Both the position numbers and the translations under genes were made by a program. This document shows, in pieces, positions 56,502-64,000 of a stretch of DNA of 64,000 bases (positions are counted from its first letter, which is position 1; every line of letters begins with the position of its first letter). The DNA lies in NCBI GenBank assembly GCA_024760905.1, contig CM045731.1:56982625-57046624 (forward strand), given 5' to 3'. Under the pieces are notes generated by a model, which was not told the DNA's origin, made no database searches, and was given only the letters and a program-made list of their open reading frames with translations. This stretch comes from Plotosus lineatus. Its lineage: Eukaryota; Chordata; Actinopteri; Siluriformes; Plotosidae.

Positions 56502-58567
56502 ACGAGGCACACACACCCGGTAGAGACGATGCACGCAAACACACACACACACACACACACAGTAGACGAGGTGCGCGCGGTAGGGACGAGGCGCGTGCAC
56601 GCGGTAGGGACGAGACGAGGCACACACACCCGGTAAAGACGATGCACGCAAACACACACACACAGTAGACGAGGCGCGCGGTAGGGACGAGGCGAGGCAC
56701 ACACACCCAGTAGAGACGATGCACGCAAACACACACACACAGTAGACGAGGCGCGTGAGCGCGGTAGGGACGGGACGGGGCGCGCGCATTAGGGACGGGG
56801 CGTGCGGTAGGGACGAGGCACGCACACAAACACACACATCCAGTAGAGACGGGGCACACACACACACAAAGTAGAGACGGGGCACACACACACAGTAGAG
56901 ACGGGGCGCACACACACAGTAGAGACGAGGCACACACACAGTAGAGATGAGGCACAACGTAGAGACGAGGCACACACAGTCAAGACGAGGCACACACACC
57001 CAGTAGAGACGATGCACGCACGCAAACACACACACACAGTAGACGAGGCACGCGAGCGGCAGGGACGAGGCGCGTGCGCGCAGTAGGGACGAGACACACA
57101 CACACGCACACACACACACAGTAAAGACGAGGCACACACACACACACACACAGTAAAGACAAGGCACACACACACCCAGTAAAGACAATGCACGCACACA
57201 AACACACACACACACAGTAGAGACAAGGCACGCACACACACACACACACATACAGTAGACGAGACACCAAGGGGTAGAGACGAGGCACTCGACGGGAGCG
57301 GTAGGGACGAGGCGCGCGCATTAGGGACGGGTGTATGTCTGCGCCTCGTCTCTCCTGTGTGTGTGTGTGTGCCCCGTCTCTACTGGGTGTGTGTGTGTGT
57401 GTGCCCCGTCTCTACTGGGTGTTTGTGTTTGTGTGCGCGCCCCGTCCCTAATGCGCGCGCGCCCGCCCTCCCCGTCCCTAACGCACGCTAGGGGGCGAGG
57501 CGAGGCACGCGCTCGAGACGAGGCGAGGTGCGCGCAGTCGAGGCGAGGCGCGCACGGTAGGGACGAGACAAGGCACACACACCCAGTAGAGACAATGCAC
57601 GCACGCAAATACACAAACACACACTCAGTAGAGACAAGGCACGCACACACACACACAGTAGAGACGAGGCACACACACACACACAGTAGACGAGGCACCG
57701 AGGGGTAGAGACTAGGCATGCGCACGGGAGCGGTAGGGACGAGGCACGCGCGCAGTAGGGACGAGGCACGCGCGCAGTAGGGACGAGGCACGCGCGCAGT
57801 AGGGACGAGGCACGCGCGCAGTAGGGACGAGGCACGCGCGCAGTAGGGATGAGGCACAAACACACACACACAAAGTAGAGACGGGGCACACACACACACA
57901 GTAGAGACGAGGCACACACACACAGTAGAGACGAGGCACACACACACAGTAGAGACGAGGCACACACAAACACAGAGTAGACGAGGCGCGCACACAGTAG
58001 ACACGAGGCGCACACACAGTAGACACGAGGCGCACACACAGTAGACACGAGGCGCACACACAGTAGAGACGAGGCGCACACACAGTAGAGACGAGGCGCG
58101 CACACAGTAGAGACGAGGCACACGCACAGTCGAGACGAGGAACACACACACGCACAGACACAGTAGAGACGAGGCAAACACACACAGTAGAGACGAGGCA
58201 CACACACACACACACACACACACACAATAGAGACGAGGCGCACACACACACACACACAGTAGAGACAAGGCACGCACACACACACAGTAGAGACGAGGCA
58301 CACACACACACAGTAGACGAGGCACGCGCACGGGAGTGGTAGGGATGAGGCGCGCGCGCATTAGGAACGGGGTGGGCGCGCATTTGGGACGGGGCGGGCG
58401 CGCGTGTGCGCATTAGGGACGGGGTGGGCGGGCGCGTGGTAGGGACGAGGGGTGCGCGGTAGGGACGAGGCATGCACACAAACACACACACCGAGTAGAG
58501 ACGGGGCACACACACACACACACACACACACAAAGTAGAGAAGGGGCACACACACAGTAAACACGGG

Positions 58568-58613
<46 letters not shown>

Positions 58614-59190
58614 GACGAGGCAGCGAGCGGTAGAGACGAGGCACGCGCACGGGAGCGGTAGAGACGAGGCGCGCGCACGCACAGTAGGGACGAGGCACGC
58701 GCGCACAGTAGGGACGAGACGAGGCACACACACAGTCGAGACGAGACACACCGTAGAGACGGGGCACACACAGTAGAGACGAGGCAAATACACACAGTCG
58801 AGATGAGGCAAACACACACAGTAGAGACGAGGCACACACACACACAGTAGAGACGAGGTACACACACACAGGAGAGACGAAGAACACACACACAGTAGAG
58901 ACGAGGCGCACACATACACACACACACGTACACGGTAGAGACGAGGCGCACATACACAGTAGAGACGAGGCGCGCGCACACACACACACACATACACAGT
59001 AGAGACGAGGCGCGCACACAGTCGAGACGAGGCACACACACACACACAGTCGAGACGAGGCACACACACACACACACACAGTCGAGACGAGGCACACACA
59101 CAGTAGAGACAAGGCACACACAGTAGAGACGAGGCACACACAGACACACACACAGTAGAGACGAGACACACACACACAGTAGAAACAAGG

Positions 59191-59243
<53 letters not shown>

Positions 59244-59885
59244 GACGAGACACCGAGGGGTAGAGACGAGGCACGCGCACGGGAGCGGTAGGGACGAGGC
59301 GTGCGCGCGTGCATTAGGGACGAGACGCGCACAGTAGGGACAAGACGAGGCACAATGTAGAGACGAGGCACACACACACCGTAGAGACGATGCACACACG
59401 CATGCAAACACACACACACACACAGTAGAGATGAGGCGCACACACACACACACACACAGTAGACGAGGCACCGAGCGGTAGAGACGAGGCACGCGAGCGG
59501 TAGAGACGAGGCGTAGGGACGAGACGAGGCACACACACAGTCGAGCGAGGCACACACAACGTCGAGACGAGGTACACACACACCGTAGAGACGATGCACG
59601 CACGCAAACACACACACACGCTCAGTAGAGACGAGGCACGCACACACACACACACACACACACAGTAGACGAGGCACGCGAGCGGTAGAGACGAGGCGCG
59701 CACGCAGTAGGGACGAGGCACACTCGCACACAGTAGCGACGAGGCACACACATTAGAGACGAGGCAGACACACGCACACAGGAGAGACAAAACACACACA
59801 CAAAACGTAGAGACGAGGCACACACACACACAGTAAAGACGATGCACGCACGCAAACACACACACACTCAGTAGAGACAATGCAC

Positions 59886-59916
<31 letters not shown>

Positions 59917-60927
59917 GTAGAGACGAGGCACACACACACACAGTAGACGAGGCACTGAGCGGTAGAGACGAGGAACGCGCGCGCAGTAGGGACGAGACGA
60001 GGCACACACACAGTCGAGCAAGGCTCACACACCGTAGAGACGAGGCGCACACACACAGTAGAGACGATGCACGCACGCAAACACACACACACACACACTC
60101 AGTAGAGACAAGGCACACACACACACACACAGTAGACGAGGCACGCGAGCTGTAGAGACGAGGCACGCGAGCGGTAGAGATGAGGCACGCGAGAGGTAGA
60201 GACGAGGCGCGCGCGCACGATAGGGATGAGGCGCGCGCAGTAGGGACGAGGCGAGGCACACACACACACACACACAGTTGAGCGAGGCACACACACACAA
60301 AGCGAGCGAGGCACACACAGTCGAGCGAGGCACACACAACGTAGAGACGAGGCACACACAGTAAAGACGAGGCACACACACCTAGTAGAGACGATGCACG
60401 CATGCAAACACACACACACACACACCCAGTAGAGACGGGGCACACACACACACAGTAGACGAGGCACCGAGCGGTGGAGACGAGGCACGGGAGCGGTAGA
60501 GACGAGGCGCGCGCGCACGGTGCGGACGAGGCGCGCGGTGGACACGGTGGGGACGAGGCGCGCGGTGGGGATGAGGGGTGCGCGCGGTGGGGACGAGGGG
60601 TGCGCGCGGTGGGGACGAGGGGCGCGCGCGGTGGGGACGAGGGGCGCGCGCGCGGTGGGGTCGAGGCACACACCCCCAGTAGAGACGATGCACGCACGCA
60701 AACACACACACCCAGTAGAGACAAGGCGCGAACACACACACACACACACACATACATACATACATACACAGTAGAGACGAGGCGCAAACACAGTAGAGAC
60801 GAAGCACACACACACACACACACACAGTAGAGACGAGGCGCGCGCGCACACACACACACACACACAGTAGAGACCAGGCAAACACACACACAGTAGAGAC
60901 GAGGCAAACACGCACAGGAGAGATGAG

Positions 60928-60964
<37 letters not shown>

Positions 60965-61011
60965 AGAGACGAGGCGCGCACACACACACACACACACACA
61001 GGAGAGACGAG

Positions 61012-61045
<34 letters not shown>

Positions 61046-62236
61046 GAGACGAGGCACACACACACATAGTAGAGGCGAGGCACACACACAGTAGACGAGG
61101 CACGCGAGCGGTAGAGACGAGGCACGCGCACGCGAGCGGTAGAGACGAGGTGCGCGTGCGCGCACGATAGGGACAAGGATAGCAGGAGGGACAAGGCGCG
61201 CACGCAGTAGGAACTAGGAACGCGCGCGCAGTAGGTGCGAGACGAGGCACACAACGTAGAGCCGAGGCACACACACACCGTAGAGACGGGGCACACACAG
61301 TAGAGACGAGGCACACACACTCAGTAGAGACGATGCACGCACGCATGCAGTAGGGATGAGGGGCGCGTGCGCTAGGGATGAGGCACACACACAAACACCC
61401 AGTAGAGACGAGGCACGCGCATACACACACACACAGTAGAGACGAGGCACACACACACAGTAGATGAGGCACCGAGCGGTAGAGACGAGGCACACGAGCG
61501 GTAGCGACAAGGCACGCGCACGGGAGCGGTAGGGACGAGGCGCGCACGCACGGTAGGGACGAGGCGCGCACGCACGGTAGGGATGAGGCACACACACCCA
61601 GTAGAGACGATGCACTCACGCATGCAGTAGGGATGAGGGGCGCGTGCGCTAGGGATGAGGCACACACACACACACCCAGTAGAGACAAGGCACGCGCACA
61701 CACACAGTAGAGACGAGGCACACACACACAGTAGATGAGGCACCGAGCGGTAGAGACGAGGCACGCGAGCGGTAGCGACAAGGCACGCGCACGGGAGCGG
61801 TAGAGACGAGGCGCGCACGCACGGTAGGGACGAGGCGCGCACGCACGGTAGGGACGAGGCGCGCACACACGGTAGGGACGAGGCGCGCACGCACGGTAGG
61901 GACGAGGCGCACGCAGTAGGGACGAGGCACACACACACACAGTAGAGACGAAGCACACACACAGTAGAGACAAGGCGCACACACACACACACACACACAC
62001 AGTAGAGACGAGGCAAACATACACACACAGTAGAGACGAGGCACACACACACAGTAGAGACGAGGCACACACACACACACAGTAGAGACGAGGCACACAC
62101 ACACAGTAGAGACGAGGCAAACACACAGTAGACACGAGGCACACACACACACACACAGGAAAGACGAGGTGCACACACACAGGAGAGACGAGGCGCGCGC
62201 ACACACACACATACACACACACACAGGAGAGACGAG

Positions 62237-62276
<40 letters not shown>

Positions 62277-62560
62277 GAGACGGGGCACACACACACACAC
62301 AGTAGAGATGAGTCACACACACACAGTAGACGAGGCACCGAGCGGTAGAGACGAGGCACGCGCACGCGAGTGGTAGAGACGAGGATAGCAGGAGGGACGA
62401 GGCGCGCGGGCAGTAGGTGCGAGACGAGGCACACACACACACAGTCGAGACGAGGCACACACACACAGTCGAGACGAGGCACACAATGTAGAGCCGAGGC
62501 ACACACACACACACACACACCGTAGACACGGGGCACACACAGTAGAGACGATGCACGCAC

Positions 62561-62596
<36 letters not shown>

Positions 62597-63736
62597 ACAC
62601 ACCCAGTAGAGACAAGGCACGTGAGCGGTAGCGACAAGGCACGCACACGGGAGCGGTAGAGACGAGGTGCGCGCGCACGGTACGGACGAGGCGAGCACGG
62701 TAGAGACGAGGCGCGCACACACACAGTAGAGATGAGTCTCACACACACACACACACACACAGTAGACGAGGCACCGAGCGGTAGAGACGAGGCACGCGAG
62801 CGGTAGAGACGGGGCACATACACAGAAGAGACGAGCACACACACACACAATAGACGAGGCACGCGCGTGCGCACGGTGGGGACGAGGCAAGCGGTGGGCT
62901 CGAGGGGCGCGCGCGCGCCGTGGGGACGAGGCACACACCCCCAGTAGAGACGAGGCACAAACAGTAAAGACGAGGCACACACACCCAGTAGAGACGATGC
63001 ACGCACGCAAACACACACACACCCAGTAGAGACAAGGCACGCACACACAGTAGATGAGGCACCGGTAGAGACGAGGCACGTGAGCGGTAGCGACAAGGCA
63101 CGCGCACGGGAGCGGTAGAGACAAGGCGCGCGTGCACGGTATGGACGAGGCGCGCACGGTAGAGACGAGGCGCGCACGGTAGAGACGAGGCGCGCACGGT
63201 AGAGACGAGGCGCGCACGGTAGAGACGAGGCGCACGCAGTAGGGACGAAGCGCACAGGAGAGACGAGGCACACACACATTAGAGACGAGGCACACACACA
63301 CACAAGAGACACGAAGCACACACACACACACATACACAGTAGAGACGAGGCGCAAACACAGTAGAGACGAAGCACACACACACAGTAGAGACGAGGCGCA
63401 CACACACACACACACACACACACATACAAAGTAGAGACGGGGCACACACACACACACAGTAGAGACGGGGCACACACACACACACAGTAGAGATGAGTCA
63501 CACACACAGTAGACGAGGCACCGAGCGGTAGAGACGAGGCATGCGAGCGGTAGAGACGAGGCACACACACAGAAGAGACGAGGCACACACACACACAATA
63601 GACGAGGCGCTCGCGTGCGCTCGGTGGGGACGAGGCGAGCGGTGGGCACGAGGGGCGCGCGCGCGCGCCGTGGGGACGAGGCACAAACAGTAAAGACGAG
63701 GCACACACACCCAGTAGAGACGATGCACGCACGCAA

Positions 63737-63778
<42 letters not shown>

Positions 63779-64000
63779 AGTAGAGACAAGGCACGCGCAC
63801 ACAGTAGATGAGGCACCGGTAGAGACGAGGCACGTGAGCGGTAGCGACAAGGCACGCGCACGGGAACGGTAGAGACGAGGCGCGCACGGTAGAGACGAGG
63901 CGCGCACGCACGGTAGGGACGAGGCGCACGCAGTAGGGACGAAGCGCGCAGTAGGGACGAGGCACACTCACACACAGTAGAGACGAGGCACACACACACA
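53600..64000. repeat. Large CA/CG-rich satellite-like array, runs off the window
   Basis: More than 10.4 kb of short units on the theme GTAGAGACGAGGC followed by (CA)n or (GC)n, with variants GTAGGGACGAGG, GTAGACGAGGCGCG, GTAGAGACGATGCACGCA and GCATTAGGGACGGGGCG. Units are organised in higher-order blocks. Examples are a 600-623-base duplication (56000-56480 against 56600-57110), a 307-base one (55440-55660 against 55747-55960) and a 277-base one (61350-61620 against 61627-61900). One segment at 57331-57487 is inverted. Minus-strand reading frames stay open for hundreds of codons because the unit lacks stops on that strand, so they are not taken as genes. Confidence 0.93.

Noticed and set aside
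61372..63999. 875-codon minus-strand open frame reaching the window end
   Set aside because: Same compositional cause as the other array frames.
53600..64000. CRISPR-like direct repeats
   Set aside because: Unit length and spacing are irregular, the spacers are simple CA/CG repeats and the DNA is vertebrate.

Overview
The window looks like teleost fish genomic DNA. It has interrupted vertebrate genes with consensus GT-AG introns, dense (CA)n and (TA)n microsatellites, Tc1/mariner and pogo/Tigger-like DNA transposons with TA target duplications, tRNA-headed SINEs, and at least three kinds of non-LTR retrotransposon. The species cannot be named from the sequence.

Two cellular genes can be reconstructed exon by exon. 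The first is e2f1 on the minus strand (start codon at 20196, stop at 9900). It has seven coding exons whose phases all join, giving about 431 residues: N-terminal segment, cyclin-binding RxL motif, winged-helix DNA-binding domain, dimerisation/marked-box region, and a C-terminal transactivation/pocket-protein-binding tail. Intron 4 has AT-AC ends with U12-type 5' splice and branch sequences. A pair of E2F sites and two CCAAT boxes at 21117-21237 form a recognisable, autoregulated E2F1-type promoter. The second gene is znf341 on the plus strand (start 27486, stop 53528). It has sixteen coding exons in consistent phase, giving about 777 residues with 12-13 C2H2 zinc fingers. It encodes the transcription factor that in mammals drives STAT3/STAT1 expression. 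E2F1 and ZNF341 are close neighbours in human (20q11.22) with the same divergent orientation, so the pairing supports both identifications.

Layout: 1-1173, Tc1 remnant (minus). 1.8-6.4 kb, SINEs and an RTE-type LINE (plus). 6.4-9.9 kb, gene-poor sequence probably including the e2f1 3' UTR. 9.9-21.3 kb, e2f1 with a large intron 3 packed with nested transposons inserted into a local minisatellite. 21.4-27.3 kb, intergenic block with SINEs, a Rex1/CR1-like LINE tail, a candidate solo LTR, a perfect-looking hairpin, a Tigger-like transposon and a second LINE with target-site duplications. 27.4-53.5 kb, znf341, whose introns hold most of the other mobile elements. 53.6 kb to the end, an uninterrupted GC-rich, CA/CG-rich satellite-like array of more than 10 kb.

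The mobile elements form related sets. The RTE-type LINE and the commonest SINE share both a 5' segment and the 3' tail, which suggests the SINE moves with the LINE's machinery. Several TA-flanked DNA elements with similar termini are nested inside one another up to three deep. Points of functional interest are a 74-bp duplication that copies a splice acceptor and exon start in znf341, a SINE inserted just upstream of another znf341 acceptor, and the U12 intron of e2f1. Very long open frames on the minus strand of the terminal array appear to be compositional artefacts.
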